This document shows positions 1 through 12,818 of a stretch of DNA of 64,000 bases, piece after piece. Both the position numbers and the translations under genes were made by a program. The notes beneath the pieces are model-generated. The model was not told the DNA's origin. It was given only the letters and a program-made list of their open reading frames with translations, and made no database searches. The stretch is from assembly GCA_022813625.1 (NCBI GenBank), contig JAKLMB010000023.1, positions 620,001-684,000 of the forward strand, written 5' to 3'. How positions within the stretch are numbered: the first letter of the stretch is position 1; every line of letters starts with the position of its first letter. Origin of the DNA: Aaosphaeria pasadenensis (lineage: Eukaryota > Ascomycota > Dothideomycetes > Pleosporales).

Positions 1-802
1 CATGGGGGATATCATTCTGGATGGGGGGCATGGCATTGACCCCATTCATCCCGCAGTCTTGCTTGAAAGTCCCCGCTCTAGCAATGAAGGAGGTGCATGA
101 CCGAATGTCCAGTGAGACCAATTCCCGCCTGAACCGAGCCTAGAAAGCATCGTTAGTCTGGGCTGGAGGGGATTCCTTAGACTGTAGGCCCCAGTCGATC
201 CAAGCTGTCGATGGCGATAGCCATGGCGATGGACCATTGCGGGATCGTAGGAGTTGGCCGAGGGCTGGCCCATTGGTCCAGTGGCAATGGCCCCTAGCGG
301 ATATGAATTGCAAGATTAGGCGTTTGTATGCGAAGAAAAAAGCGGCCGGAAGAGAATTGGCGTTGCATTACTGTGGGAATGGAGGGTAGGCAACGAGCAC
401 CGGGCATCATTTGCAGCAAAGAACGAGGTAGATTAGAGAGCAACAGACGAACGAACGAACGATGAACTGACCAACGGCGAGCATGGAGAGCAAAAGCTAA
501 GGGCGGCGAGACATGGTAAGCGCAGCAGACGCGAAGGGCCGGTGGGAAGGCCAAAAGCAGCGAGGGCAGAGCAGTAGGTGCATGGGTAGTATGGCTGATG
601 GGCATGCTAGGTGTTGTCAAAGTTGATGCGTTGGCTCGACAGCACGCCAACGCCTTTGGAGCAGGCAATCTGGAGGAGGCAGGCGAAAGAGGATGACAGC
701 GGGGCCTAGGGCCTGCATAACCCGCGGCGGCAGATTATGGTAAAAGAAACAGCGAATTGAAATTGCAGGTTGTGCAGATTGCAGGAAGGACAACGTTGAT
801 AG

Positions 803-843
803 ACATGGCATGGCATGGCATAGCATAGCATAGCATGGCATAG
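803..843. repeat. Pentanucleotide microsatellite (GGCAT/AGCAT)
   Basis: About eight consecutive units of a five-base motif alternate between GGCAT and AGCAT. The interruptions are in phase, so this is one imperfect tandem array. No gene covers it. Confidence 0.85.
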
Positions 844-1339
844 GACCTGGCTGGCATTGCATTGCATGCAAGACGGATGATGAAGAGTTGATGTCTAGTA
901 GCCAGTGACCGGGGGGGCGTAGCCAGCCAGGCAGCCAGGCAGATGGATGGAAACGCAGAGAACAGACAGACGAGCAGACGGACAAGGCGATAGCGATGAT
1001 GACAGAGACAGAGCGACGGAGCCGAGATGGATGTTGTAGCGTGCAATAGCGTTTTGAAGTTGTTGAATCATTGGCTGGGTACCTTGATAGTGCGAGCGAA
1101 CTGTGTAAACTTCATCAGGTGGGCTGGGATAGCGTTACGAGGTGTGCGAGGGGTAGATGGCATTTTCGTGGAGGATACGAAGTACCGGAAGTTGGATTAT
1201 TTCATATATCAGACGACATCTGGAATCATTGAATGGATCAATAGATGAGACATATGGCAAGAGGATCACATAGTGGGGATGAACAATTGAATTGGGCGAA
1301 GAGTAATAATTATTAGTGGTAGTGGATGGGAGTTGAGGT

Positions 1340-1397
1340 TGGATGGATGGATGATGGAAGGGTGGAAGGGTGGAAGGGTGGAAGGTGGAAGGTGGAA
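1340..1397. repeat. GGAT / GGAAGGGT / GGAAGGT tandem tract
   Basis: Three GGAT units are followed by a run of GGTGGAAG-type units, giving a strand-asymmetric purine-rich tract. The lower strand is polypyrimidine. It is intergenic. Confidence 0.75.
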
Positions 1398-2133
1398 CGG
1401 CTTCGGGCCGAGCCAAACCATTATCCATCCACCCTTCGCCCATCATTCCCAACTACTAAACCTCCTTTGGGAATACTTCCTTCTACTGTATAGACAAAGT
1501 ACCTTAACAAACTACTTGAAGCCATTGCATACATATAAGTACAATCTCGTGATGTTCTGTCTAGAACTCCCCATCATCGTCATTTTCCCATTACCCCTCG
1601 CTTTGCACCCTGCGTCATCAACACCTCCCACCATCCATATCAATCTCCCCAATACCCGGGCATCAACTCCCCTTACGAGGCAATCTTCTAGAGGGAAGAA
1701 AAAAGCCACACTCTCTCCTCGACCGTTCCCCTCATTGGACCCATCAACATGAACACAGCATCCTCGCCTTGGCGTTTGATACCCTATTCCTGGGGTCCGC
1801 GTTTGATGCCCTACGACGTTCTCCCATCCCTGTCAGACCCTCGCAGCCTTTCGTACCACCCACTCTATCCAACGTTTCTCTCGCAATTGCATTTGTCTGG
1901 AGCAAAAGGTGACCGTTCATGACTGCATGCTAGCTGTAGCCGCATTCTTTTCCCACCCTCCCCAGTACCCAATAGTGCTTAGCGGTGAGAAATAGATACT
2001 CTCGGATGTAGAGAACACCCATCAGTCGTTCCACCCTTACCGGATATCAGGTTTACCCTTTTCTCAGCTTCCTATTCCTGACATGGGATTCTCGTGGATT
2101 GAGAGAATGAATCAAATGCTGTCACACCAAATG

Positions 2134-2164
2134 TGCTGCTACTGCTGCTGCTGCTGCTGCTGCT
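2134..2164. repeat. (CTG)n trinucleotide repeat
   Basis: Roughly ten CTG/TGC units run with a single interruption. No convincing coding frame crosses it. An open frame on each strand reads through it as Cys or Ala repeats, but neither belongs to a recognisable protein. Confidence 0.85.
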
Positions 2165-2732
2165 ACTTGCATATACTCCATTGCCGTGTTGAACCCTTCA
2201 GCTTGGGCGCCTGGTGTGCCTGTCTCTCCATGCATGAACACTCCCCTCCGAAGGCAGTCTACCTTGGACCCTCCACAGCTATCATGTTGATCAAACGGCA
2301 GCGGCGGTGGCGGCTGCTTCGTGGTGGAAGTGTCATGCGTTGATGGCGTTGCTTGACTCCCTATCCCTAACCCATAATTCACATTACTACGAGGTACCTA
2401 CCTACAATCCAACGTCCTAAACATCAAACAAACAACCACCACGAGCAACAAACACACCCACGCGCTCCCAGCCCGTTCCCGACGTCAATCACACCCACCC
2501 ACCCGTTCACAACCTCCCCCTCGGCTCCACCCACCCAGTCGTCCGCGTAAGAAAGAGTGCGTGCGTGCGTGCGATGTGAACGTGAGATACTTCGTACGCA
2601 GTAAAGCCAAACATCGCGCCCAACGACCCGTTAGCGCCACGCAGCGCATCACACACGCAACGCGGCCCCTGTTCTCCACCCCGTCACCGTCGTACAAGGA
2701 AAGTAGTTACATGCAAAGTACAAAGGCCCAAC

Positions 2733-2775
2733 CGAAACGAGACGAGACGAAGCGAAGCGAAACGAAGCGAGGACG
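2733..2775. repeat. Pentanucleotide repeat (GAAAC/GAGAC/GAAGC)
   Basis: Eight or so five-base units of the form (A)CGA(A/G) run in phase, with A/G and A/C variation between units. The tract is noncoding. Confidence 0.7.
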
Positions 2776-3620
2776 AGGAGGACCGACGCGGAGGCGAAAC
2801 TACCCGAATGGTGGGTGGTACGTAGGAAATGTGGTATGGCTTGGCGGGGCAGGGCGGATGGGTGGTAATGTGGTGTAGTGTAGGTGGTTTGGTGATGATC
2901 ATGTCTACGTTTGTCCTTTCTCATTTTATGTGGATATTTTAAGGAAGGTTGATGTACGGAGTACGTTTCTTTGTGGGGGAAAGAGAGAAGAGAAGGGCAT
3001 GGTTGTGGGACTCGGAATAGATATGGATCCGAAATAGATACTCACGAGGTGTTGCGTATATGCATGCGATGGAGGAGTAAGGGAGGGAAGGGGAAATGGA
3101 AAGACGAAGTCTACGGAGTACTTTACACTGCTGCAATAACGCAGGGGATCGGAGCACTCGCGTGCCTACCTAGGTACTTACCTGCATATGTATCATCTAT
3201 GTTACCATGTATCTACTCCGTGACCGTACATTGGAAGATTGATTCCAAAATAAAGAGACAAATGATCTCCGTTGTGTATGCGAACACAACATCGTGCTTC
3301 CAATACACTGGGACAGCCGCACTTTTCGAATAATCACACGAGATGTTAAGACACTAGCAGTCAAATAGGGAGCACAGCGTACTAAACAGCTTTAAAATGT
3401 TGTGTAGGATTCGTTTCTTTTCGTACTACGTCGATTGAAAATCTAATCCATATGGTCACGGCCATCGTTTGGTTACAACTCCCCCATCGCCCTCACCTCA
3501 CCTCACGCACTTCCCCACGCAGCTGACACGGAGCCAATCGAGCACAAATCCCTGGTCCCCTCGGGTTCCCGACTCCTTGGTCCCGAGTCTTGTGCTCGGC
3601 ATGGCGTGGCATGGTATCGA

Positions 3621-6220
3621 TCATAGATGCCTGTTGGCCGCGATCTGGCTCGAAATGACCCTTGCGAAGCGACCTGGCACATCGGTGTCCTGCTTTGCCG
3701 TCTCAATACCTGTCAAGATCTTCTTGATGCCGACGCCCACTTCCTCGCCTGCATATCTTCTGATCTCCTCGAGGCTGCCCGCGATATCCTGATCTGAGAA
3801 CGCGCCGGATTCAGTCAAGACTTTCCTAAGCTCATCCTGCGTGTTGACGTTCGGCACCGCAATGTCGGCATCGAAGCGGCTGAAAAGATCTAGCTGCGTG
3901 AGCACCGTACGCTCGGTAGTCGTCGCGAGGACGAGTAGTTTGCGGCCCTAATAAGTCACAATACCGTCAGCACATTCCCTTTCTCACATCGCGCCGCCGG
4001 GGGCCCTGTCTCATTACTCACCTTGGGAGGTGCCTTCGCAAGGAGGACCTTCAGTGCCACAAGCACTGTGTTGCTAAAACGGGGCCCAATGGGTACCCAA
4101 TCAACGAGTAGCTCGATATTGTCGATTAGGATAACGCTGAGCGGGCTCTTGTACGCGTCTCGGAATGTCTTGTCAAGCTGCTGTACCTTTTGCATCTCGC
4201 TAAACCCGACCATGTCTTCGGGTGACACCAGTTTGATGAATGGATATTCTGAGTTCATCGCTATGTCCGCTGCCAGCGCCGTCTTCCCGCTTCCAGGTGG
4301 GCCATGCAGGGCCACTGACAGAATTGGCGTCGAATCTGGTTTCCGCACTTGATTCACAAACAGCTTGCCCTCGTTGAGGATCTCTTCAATGTAGTCAGAG
4401 TATCTTATGATGCCACCCCGGATGCACTTGCCGAGCTCTTCTTCGGCAACGCCGAACAGTGGCTTGACCTCCTCGAGAGCCTGCAAGAAATCTGCCCGAT
4501 TGACCTTCATGTTCTCGACATCGGGGTTGATTGCTGCCATCGTTCCGACCTTGATGTGCCGACTAAAGGCGAAAGACGACGCTGCCTTTACAAGACCGTT
4601 GATCTCGGCACCAGAAAAGTTCTTGGTCAACTTTGCCAATTCGGGAATGTTGACATCGTTGTCTATCACTCCATTCTTCTTCATCTTTGTGGTGTGAATG
4701 TTGAGAATCTGGGCTCGGCCATGTTCGTCAGGTAGACTGATTTCCATGTGCACCTCCAGACGGCCAGCTCTGAGAAGGGCCTCATCGATCATATCCATTC
4801 GATTCGTCATACCAATGAGCAGGATGTTGTTAAGCTGGTCTACACCATCCAGCTTGGAAAGCAACTGGTTGACCACACTGTCACCAACACCGGTGCCGCC
4901 ACCACTGCTTCCTCGCTGCTTGCAAACAGCGTCTAATTCGTCGAAAATGATGATGTGTAGTCCACTCTCATCGCCCTTCTCCTTATATTCCTTCTCTGCA
5001 TCTGCGAATAGCTTTCGAATATTCTCTTCGGACTGGCCGACATATTTATTAAGAACTTCAGGGCCGTTGATAACTTTGGGCTCTCTGGCGTTCAACATCT
5101 TTCCAATCTGGCGAGCGATCAAGGTCTTTCCGGTTCCTGGTGGGCCGTACAATAGAATACCGCGGACGTGCTGAATACCAAGCTTGTCCACCAAGCCAGG
5201 GGGGAAGATACGAGAGGCAAATGCTCTTCGAAAAATGGCGCTGAACTCGGTATCAAGTCCTCCAATGCCCATGTCCTCAAACTTGAAACCTGGCTGTACG
5301 ATAGAGTTAGCTGCAGGCCGCCTGTTGGACGCCTTTAGCTTAATCTCAGAACGTGCATCTTTGAAGAAGTCGATCTGGGTCTCATTCGTCAGAATACCTC
5401 GAGCCTCGGGATGTGTTGTAGGAGTGGCTGAATCTGTGTCCGGCTTCTCTCCAAGATTGACAAGTTGTACTGTGCGTATCACTAGACGCAGATAAAAGCT
5501 GCGAATGTCCATGATAAGCTGCTGTCCAGGAGAAAGAATCTGATTCTGGAAGTTCTTCTTGAACTGTGCGGCAAGCTCATCCTGATCGTACGGGGTGTCA
5601 GTTGTCTTCTTTCCAATGAAACCCACTTCCACCTCTATAGATCCTAGATAGGTCTGTCCACCCTGGCTAAAAGCGTCATATGGTTCCACATTCACAATAT
5701 CTTGCGGGCCTAGAGTGATTCCGGCCCAGGTTCGCTGGGTATCCGTGAGCCCGATCTCGCCTGGATGACAGCTCTCTGTAGGTCGAGCGGAGAGTACGTA
5801 TCGGCCGTTCACAACTACGTAGATATCGGAGCCATCGCGGGACGGGGGAAGGTCATGGGGAGAAACAGCGACCCTACGAACAATTAGTCTGATACTTGCT
5901 CGAACAGAACCGAGGGTACAAATGTCTTACAGGTTGCCGAATATATATGCGTTTCCACCAGGACTCTTGACTGGCCTCAACGAAATGCGTGGTCCTCCTC
6001 CACCACCTCCCCTCCCAGGCGGAGGACCTCGGGAAGGCACTTGTTGACCATAGCCTGGCGCAGGTGAATCTGAGTATCCTGTCATTCTAGTGTCGTACCC
6101 TCCTCGCTGTTGAGGTGGTGGTGGCTGTTGCTGCGTTGGCGGTCGACCGTATCCGTCGCCGCGCTGAGGAGGACGGGGTGAACTGCCGGGAAGGCCAGGA
6201 ACTCGGTCTCTATTGAACAT
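3621..6220 (-). CDS. sec18: Sec18 / NSF vesicular-fusion AAA ATPase
   Basis: Exons 6220-5931, 5873-4022 and 3947-3621 give 822 residues (yeast Sec18 is 758). This is the hexameric ATPase that disassembles SNARE complexes after membrane fusion, acting with alpha-SNAP. An N-domain follows a Pro/Gly/Gln/Arg-rich leader of about 95 residues. D1 has Walker A GPPGTGKT at 340-347 and Walker B IIIFDELDA. D2 has Walker A GPPGSGKT at 621-628 and the degenerate Walker B ILIDNIELL. The introns have clean GTAAG/GTGAG donors. The start is the first in-frame ATG; the open frame extends six codons further without another ATG. SPT3 lies upstream on the same strand. Identity is certain; the exact N-terminus is less so. 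Confidence 0.97.
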
Positions 6221-7174
6221 GTTGAACAGGATTGACAAAGACTGGGTGTAATCTAGGTAGAGAAGCTCTTTAATCCAAAATCGAAGCTGCCACGTAGTAG
6301 ATGTAGCAGAAGGCAGCAGCCGAATGCCCCACTAAGCTCTTGTCTTTGGTTCTTGATCCTAGCGTGAGACAAGAAGTCGTCGTAATGCAGCAACGGATCT
6401 TGCAATAAATTTGGCTGATATGGTGTATGCTCCTGGTCTGTACGAACTCGAGCTGAGTCTGCGATTGCGGGATGGTCGCCGGAGGTCGTTACGATAGCCC
6501 AAGAAGAATATGCAACGACGGCGCAATTGGGAGAGATCTAAAGTCGTGAATGAGAAAGTAAGTCTCAGATAAACGCGTTCTATGAGAATATAAATCCCAG
6601 ATATGTAAAGAACAACAGTAAGAGGTACAGTTATATGATGTGAGGTTGTCTCTGTTCCAGAGCTGTTTCGGCGATGACGCCGCACGGACCATTTGCCATT
6701 CGTAACTGCTCCGTGGCGCGGGGACATCTCCACAGTAGCTCCTCTACTAGTACCCTACCGTTACAGACAGGGCTTTCGACCTGGAGAACGAATTCTATGA
6801 AAGATCACTCTCTTACATCACTTTTAAGCAGAGTTTTAAAACTATGAATTTGAAGTTCTTATGCTAGGTAGGTATTGAATATGAAGGGCTTAAGAATGCC
6901 ATTATTCTAAGTCAGTGAACTTCTCGGTGGCGAGCTATCTTGCGTTCGACTGTGAGTAAGAAAATAAAGCAGTTCCCCGATATGCTTTCTACGTTTTTAT
7001 ATAGCCACTGCCTAGACCCTAAAATAAGAAAATGTGTGGCGAGATGCGCCAGTTCCTGAAAATTATTTGGGTATCATTGGAGACCCTTGAACGCCTATTT
7101 GATGAATTTGATGAATTGGAAGAAAATGAGACCGACCCAGGACTCCTGCTCTGACAGCACGAAATGCGTGCTGA
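6221..7174. other. Intergenic: SEC18 upstream region and SPT3 3' flank
   Basis: About 950 bases lie between the SPT3 stop and the SEC18 start, both on the minus strand. The open frames are short with no family signal. The part near 6221-6730 is presumably the SEC18 promoter and leader. The part near 6790-7174 is AT-rich and probably holds the SPT3 3' UTR. Confidence 0.7.
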
Positions 7175-8711
7175 TCAAATCTGCCAATGGTGAGTATATA
7201 ATGTTGCTATTGATTGTGTTCAAACTTACCAGCTTGAGTTGTGCGCGATGGACATTGCGAGTGAAGTTGAGCATCGCCCGACTCTTGTTGTTCCCGCGCT
7301 GCAGACGTCGGTATGCCTCTTGCACATGGGATGGTTGAACTGGCTCCCTGGCCTCCTCTGGTGGGTCGAATAGGCCACGCTCGCGCTTGCGCTTATTGCT
7401 CTGCGGTTCGCCTCCTGTATTCTTCTTGTACAGGTCCTCGGCATCTTTGACCTTTAGCGCCTCTTCGGTAAGAGTCTGGACGATTTCGAAGGTCAGGAAT
7501 CCAAGGATGTCGATGATATCATCGCTAGGCTTCGAGTCCGTAATGAGACCAAACCCAGCCCACTCTTTGAAACGCTTACCCTTCCTATATGTGAAGGATG
7601 CTTGACGGCAGTCAGACCAGTGCACGTATTCTTCTCGGGTCATGTTTTTGGTGCGCTCGTCGGCATTTTTGAGGCGCTGGAGGGTTGCAAAGTTCATCTC
7701 TTCCTCCTCTTCATCCTCAACATCGTCAAGCTGAGGAGGGTTCTCGCTGAAGAATGACTGGACTTCCCAGACGAGGTCGACCTTGGCCCTCTTCGCCTTC
7801 TTTCCTGCTTCCGGGCCAGGACCGCTGCCGGCACCAACAACGCCCGCGGCAAGATCTGCGTCTCCAGCAGCTACATCCGCGCCTGCATCGCCACCCTTGT
7901 CGTCTGAGTCCTTGACTGAACGGCGGACATCTTTCCACTGAAGGAAATGACGAAGGCGAGAGATTTTAGCTCGATCGTGTCTAATCAACATCATGAGATC
8001 ATCGGTCGAGATAGATCGTGAACCACGACGAGTAGCAAGGTTGGTGCATTCTCTCAACATATGTTGAACCTGATCTTGGACGATAGACTCGATGAGAGTA
8101 GTTGTTTCTGCTGATGGCTCCCCCGTCTCTCCCGAGACAAACATCATCTGTATGAGATCGGTCAGCGAGCAGCCATTAGTGTTGATGATCGTTGATTCTC
8201 TGGAGATAGGGCCCATGATGTCAAAGCAGACAATATGGACTAAATGGATAATGATACTGTTGGAAGGAATAGATAAAAATTGCAGGAGTGGGGTATGGTG
8301 AGTCCAGCGCCTGAAAACGAAGCTTTGATCGTATAACGATGAAGCGGAGGGGAGTTCATATAGCAGGTAGAGCCGGGTCCACCAGGCGACCTAATAGTGA
8401 GAGATTGAAGTTGGAATGAATCCAATACTTGAGATCAAAGTGAAGGAGGGCAGTTCAAGAAGACAGAGCAAATTTAAGAAGGGTTCGTGAAGGCATATAG
8501 CTTCCAGCTAGGGCTTTTCCGAAGTGGAGTTGACGAAAGCAACCGGTACGCAAAAAGGAATTACTCGCAGAACCGAGATTCTAGAAATATACAAGGTGCA
8601 TGGGAAAGTGATGTGTAAATTTTCGAAATCTGAAGAAAAGGAAAAGCAGCTCGTTGAACTCACCTGTTGGATCTCCGTCCGGTACTTCGCCAACTTGTCC
8701 TTGTCAGCCAT
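7175..8711 (-). CDS. spt3: Spt3, SAGA complex histone-fold subunit
   Basis: Exons 8711-8664, 8147-7230 and 7180-7175 give 323 residues (yeast Spt3 is 337). Spt3 is the SAGA subunit that contacts TBP and helps deliver it to TATA promoters. The N-terminal histone fold carries the family block MMFVSGETGEPSAETTTLIE and the motif RGSRSIS. The C-terminal half has the signature EEYVHWSDCRQASFTYRKGK and then DIIDILGFLTFEIVQTLTE. The first exon encodes only 16 residues (MADKDKLAKYRTEIQQ) and joins exactly to the conserved block across a 516-nt intron, very long for this genome. The last exon adds one Ile and the stop. DPH5 is divergent, with 325 bp between the starts. Confidence 0.96.
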
Positions 8712-9036
8712 GATGTCGACTTTGCGGATCTATAAAGCCTCTAAAAGCCAGATGAAGTAATTCCTAGTAAAAGGCTTTGATGCGGAAAAGTATCGTAGGG
8801 ATGAGATGTCGATGTTGTGGGTAGGACAAGGTTGAACTGTGAACGCTCTTGCGAGGAGGTGTAAGTTGCGGTCTCGAATTCGGTCTAGGGTGACGAGACG
8901 GGAAAGCTTGGCTCAGCCCTACGGTTCACCCCGCGCCCACTAAAAAGTTTGGGAGGCTTTCAATTCACATCAACGTCTCGTTCACACTCCAGCAATTCGT
9001 TTGGACTGGCATCACGCGTGCACACTATAATCCAGA
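8712..9036. promoter_or_regulatory. Bidirectional promoter, SPT3 / DPH5
   Basis: This 325-bp interval separates two divergent housekeeping starts. It contains one perfect MluI/MCB hexamer ACGCGT at 9015-9020, 17 bp before the DPH5 ATG. A single copy may be chance. I see no other clear element. Confidence 0.6.
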
Positions 9037-10004
9037 ATGTTGTACCTTGTGGGCCTCGGATTGGCCGACGAAAGAGACATTACGGTCAAGGGTCTCGAAA
9101 TCGTTAAGAAGGCGGAGCGCGTTTACCTCGAAGCCTACACTGCTATTCTTCTCGTGGAGAAGGAGTCACTGGTGAGCCGCATACTTTATGGGCAGACTTC
9201 ATGTGCGCAGCTAATTGCCGTCTAGTAGGAAGCATTCTATGGCCGCCCTGTTGTAATTGCCGACCGTGAGATGGTCGAATCATCGAGTGACGATATCCTC
9301 AAAGATGCCGACAAAGTTGACGTCGCATTCTTGGTCGTTGGTGATCCATTCGGGTATGCACAAATCTTTATTGGACTCTCAAATTCCTACTAAACAAACG
9401 TCTCAGTGCTACAACACATACCGACCTCGTCCTCCGAGCACGGGAGCTATCCATCCCAACACGATCGATCCCCAACGCCAGCATCCTGACCTCCATCGGC
9501 GCCACCGGCCTCCAGCTCTACAATTTCGGGCAGACCGTCTCCATGGTATTCTTCTTGGATAACTGGAAGCCTGCCTCTTTCTACGATCGCATCAAGGAGA
9601 ATGTATCAATTGGCCTGCACACACTCGTCCTATTGGACATCAAGGTCAAGGAACAGAGCTTGGAAAACATGGCTCGCGGACGCAAGATCTACGAGCCTCC
9701 GCGGTACATGACGGTAGCTCAATGCGCACAGCAGATGATCGAGATCGAGGAGGATGTGAAGAAGGAGGGCGTATATACCAAGGACAGCCTGGCTGTCGGT
9801 GTTGCGCGAATTGGCGCCGAGGACCAGACGATCGTTGCAGGAACTCTCGCACAATTGTGCGATGCTGACCTCGGTCGGCCGCTGCACAGTCTTGTTCTCC
9901 TTGGAAAGCGAACGCACGACCTTGAGTTGGAATACCTTGAGGAGTACGCCGTGGACAAAGAGGGCTTCAAGGCAATCTGGAAAAGAGACTACGGTAGCGC
10001 ATAA
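9037..10004 (+). CDS. dph5: Diphthine methyl ester synthase (Dph5)
   Basis: Exons 9037-9171, 9229-9353 and 9407-10004 give 285 residues (yeast Dph5 is 300). This SAM-dependent methyltransferase modifies a histidine side chain of elongation factor 2 during diphthamide synthesis in the cytosol. The protein opens with the family block MLYLVGLGLADERDITVKG. It continues with FYGRPVVIADREMVE, the SAM-site loop VVGDPFGATTHTDL, the segment NASILTSIGATGLQLYNFGQ and the C-terminal GKRTHDLELEYLEEYAV. Introns are 57 and 53 nt. In intron 1 two TAG acceptors lie three bases apart; the second keeps the family sequence without adding a stop. The neighbour at 10,245 converges on it. Confidence 0.97.
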
Positions 10005-10244
10005 GGAATGATGGAATAGAAAAGCAATATGATATCATTGGTTTTTGTGCAGTCTTTAACTCAATGATATGATCATGTACTGACTTCTAAGCTATACAAT
10101 CTCGATAAATAGACATTAGTTCCCCTGCAGCCTTCTAATTTTCATTACCCAAGACCAATAACGCTGCATAATATAAACACCTGCGCGGAATCATAAGCTC
10201 TCCTTTGAAACGGGGTGCCAAAAGTAGTAAACACCAAAGAAAAA

Positions 10245-12818
10245 TTACCTCCCAAGACCGAACCCAAGCCCTCCGAAAACATCACCCTGCCACCCGGTCC
10301 CATTGTCTAGCATTCCGCTCCCGATGCCCGCCGTCACCAGGCTATCAAAGCTACCCCAGCTCGTCAAATCAGCCATGATGCTACTATTCGGCAGGAAATT
10401 GTTCGAGAAGATTGCGCTTTCGGGCGTTGGCATCCCATTGTAGAAGTTTCCAGGGAAAGGCGCCTCCGTATCGCTCTGGGGAGTTGAAGACGTGACATTC
10501 AAGGCCGACTGGGCTTGTGGGATCGTTGGGTCGTCGAGACGGGTTGCTGTTGCTAGGGAGGGAGAGTCGGTGATGTTGCCGTTGGTGGGCGCAGCGGGAC
10601 GAGATGATGAACTCGTGCGGCGTGCGGCTTCGATGCGGAGTTCTTCTAGGACGAGGCAGTATCTTTGACTGAGAGTGTCGGACTCGCTAATTGCATTGAG
10701 TTGTGCTTGGCAGCGTTGGCCTGCGGTGAAGAAGCCTTCGCATTTTCCTGGCTCGACGAGGTGTTGTTGGATGCGGTATATGTAGAGGACGACTACGGCG
10801 CAGAAGGCGTAGTATTGGGTGAACCAGAAGGCGCGGAAGAATTGAGAGGATGAGGACATCTCGTCAATGATGTTTACAATTCCCATGGCTGCATCAAGGC
10901 ATTCCCGGATGTTTTGAGATGTTTCGACACTGAGAGGCTGAGGTGGGTTTGTGGTACTATGGGAGAGCGCGGCGAAGTTACTGAGTAGGAAAGGTCGCTG
11001 GATGAGTAGGACTGCATGGTAGTATGCGAGGTTGAGAACTCGTCGTTGTCGAGAATACAAAGGGATCACGAGGTTGGAATCGATGCTCTCGCTGACGAAA
11101 AACGGGGTCAGATTTGCTCGCCATTCTCGGAGATCTTTCGAGTATTTTGCGGATAATTCAATTCTAAAGGCTGTGGACGGGGGATGGATAGCGTAAAGAT
11201 CGCGAAGGATGAGAGAGACAATTTTGGACAATTTGAAGTGCTCAACCGGGGCTCTCATCAACGATTGCGCTCGTGGTGGCGCTGGACTGATGGAATTCCG
11301 GTGGAGATCATTGTCATTAACAACTGTGGGTAGCTCCTAAGTACAGTTAGTCTTTATCCGTTACTTTCAAACGGTTGTATTCGGACTACTCACCTGATCT
11401 ATATCCTCGTCCTTGAATGTTCGTGGTCGGCCCAAAGCAGCCGCTAAGTACTTGTCAAGGGTATATGCACACCAGAACAATCTTCTGCGGCATTCTAGTT
11501 CAACATAGTCTACCTTTGCCGAACTATCAGTCCTTCGCCCACGGTTCAACCCAATTGCGAAAGCTAAATGGGCTAATGTCCCGAATAGGCTCCATGCATG
11601 GTTAATGCGTGACTGCGTGAGGAGATAGAAGCATTGGCCAAGTCGAGCCTGAACACTCGCAAGGCGTACTGCACCACGCTCTTTGGATAATTGATGCTCA
11701 GCAGCATAGTAGTATCGAGCACTATTAGTTGTCAGAAGATTAATTAAATATCTCTAGAAGTTCTGATACTGACCCATTATCTTGTAGGGGGTCATCTGGA
11801 GGCGCGTAAGCTTGTGCCTGGGCGAAGACGATGAATAGGAGCGCCGATTTCGCGGGAGCATCTTCTTTGTTGAGCATCTCCCCTTGGGTCCTATAGAACT
11901 CATCAAGGATGTTCTCTATCGAAGGTCGATGTAGGAACCTGTGTGTTGGGGCTGCGAAATCGAAATACCGTTCCACCAATTGCTGGCCGGTGGTCTTTGA
12001 AGGGAGGATGAAGAAAGTTGGATCACAATTCGGTAGAGGTGCATCGCCAAATGTGAAGATGGATGAATCGTGTGAGACTGAACTGTTCTTATGTAAAGTC
12101 TTCTGTATCCGAAGTAGAAATGATGCACCGGATGCTGGACCGATGTAATGGCCCTGTTGATCTGTTTGCGTAGGCTCCGGAGACGTTCTTGACTGTGGTT
12201 CATTGGCCGTGGTTTCTTGAACGGCGAGTCTGTCTGTGCTGTCGTACACATCGGTCGACACACGACGGTCAACAATTGATGGAGGTCCTGACTCCGACGC
12301 CTTTGGAAATTGGAATGACATGGTCGATGTATCAAGCATACTTGTGCTTTCTGCAGGTGAGGCTTGTGTCGTGGTGATCCTAGGTCGTGCATTTGCAGCA
12401 AGAGCGGCTTCATCAACAACCACAGAGGGTAACCTGCCCCTGGTGTAGGAAGCTGTGAATTCGCATGGCAAACCGGCCCTTATACACAATGGACATGGAC
12501 ATCGCCCTGTGCACCTAGTCTTTTTCCTACATGCCGGTTACTAAGCTCTTTGGGAGGACATACTGGCCATCATGGTTTGACAAACACCACCAATGTAACG
12601 CGATTGGATTATAATCCATATCATCCGACATACTTTTTACATCTATCGCAAGCTCTGCTAACCCGACTTCGCTCCCGATCTTCCTTCCGACGCTTGGCCG
12701 GCGGAGTATGTTGGTCGCTTGAGGTAGCTTCCAATGGACTTCCATGCTGACCTGGAGATGGGTTCCCTGTGACATGTACCCATTCCGTGGACGGTCGAGG
12801 ATTCTGAGAGTCCTCCAT
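10245..12818 (-). CDS. Zn2Cys6 transcription factor with fungal_trans domain
   Basis: Exons 12818-12634, 12526-11774, 11721-11394 and 11336-10245 give 785 residues. The zinc cluster is canonical, C57-x2-C60-x6-C67-x5-C73-x2-C76-x6-C83. Its second half is split from the first by a 107-nt intron, and it is preceded by a basic stretch PPAKRRKEDRER. The fungal_trans region (PF04082 type) contains RRLFWCAYTLDKYLAAALGR and then the conserved loop GRPRTFKDEDIDQELP. The C-terminus is low-complexity and ends in a Gly-rich tail. It is probably a nuclear DNA-binding regulator. It sits next to an esterase, an aldolase and a sugar-acid dehydratase, so it may regulate them, but this is inferred from position only. 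The intron before exon 3 has a weaker GTCAGT donor; the frame and family motif support it. Confidence 0.93.

Larger units (their letters stand above)
1..3620. other. Gene-free region rich in simple repeats
   Basis: I find no gene here. The open frames are short, read low-complexity protein and match no family I know. The stretch holds several microsatellites, listed separately, and pyrimidine-rich tracts such as 2401-2530 that resemble fungal promoter or leader DNA. It lies beyond the 3' end of SEC18 and could be the regulatory or transcript-leader region of a gene outside the window. A poorly conserved gene cannot be excluded. Confidence 0.6.
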
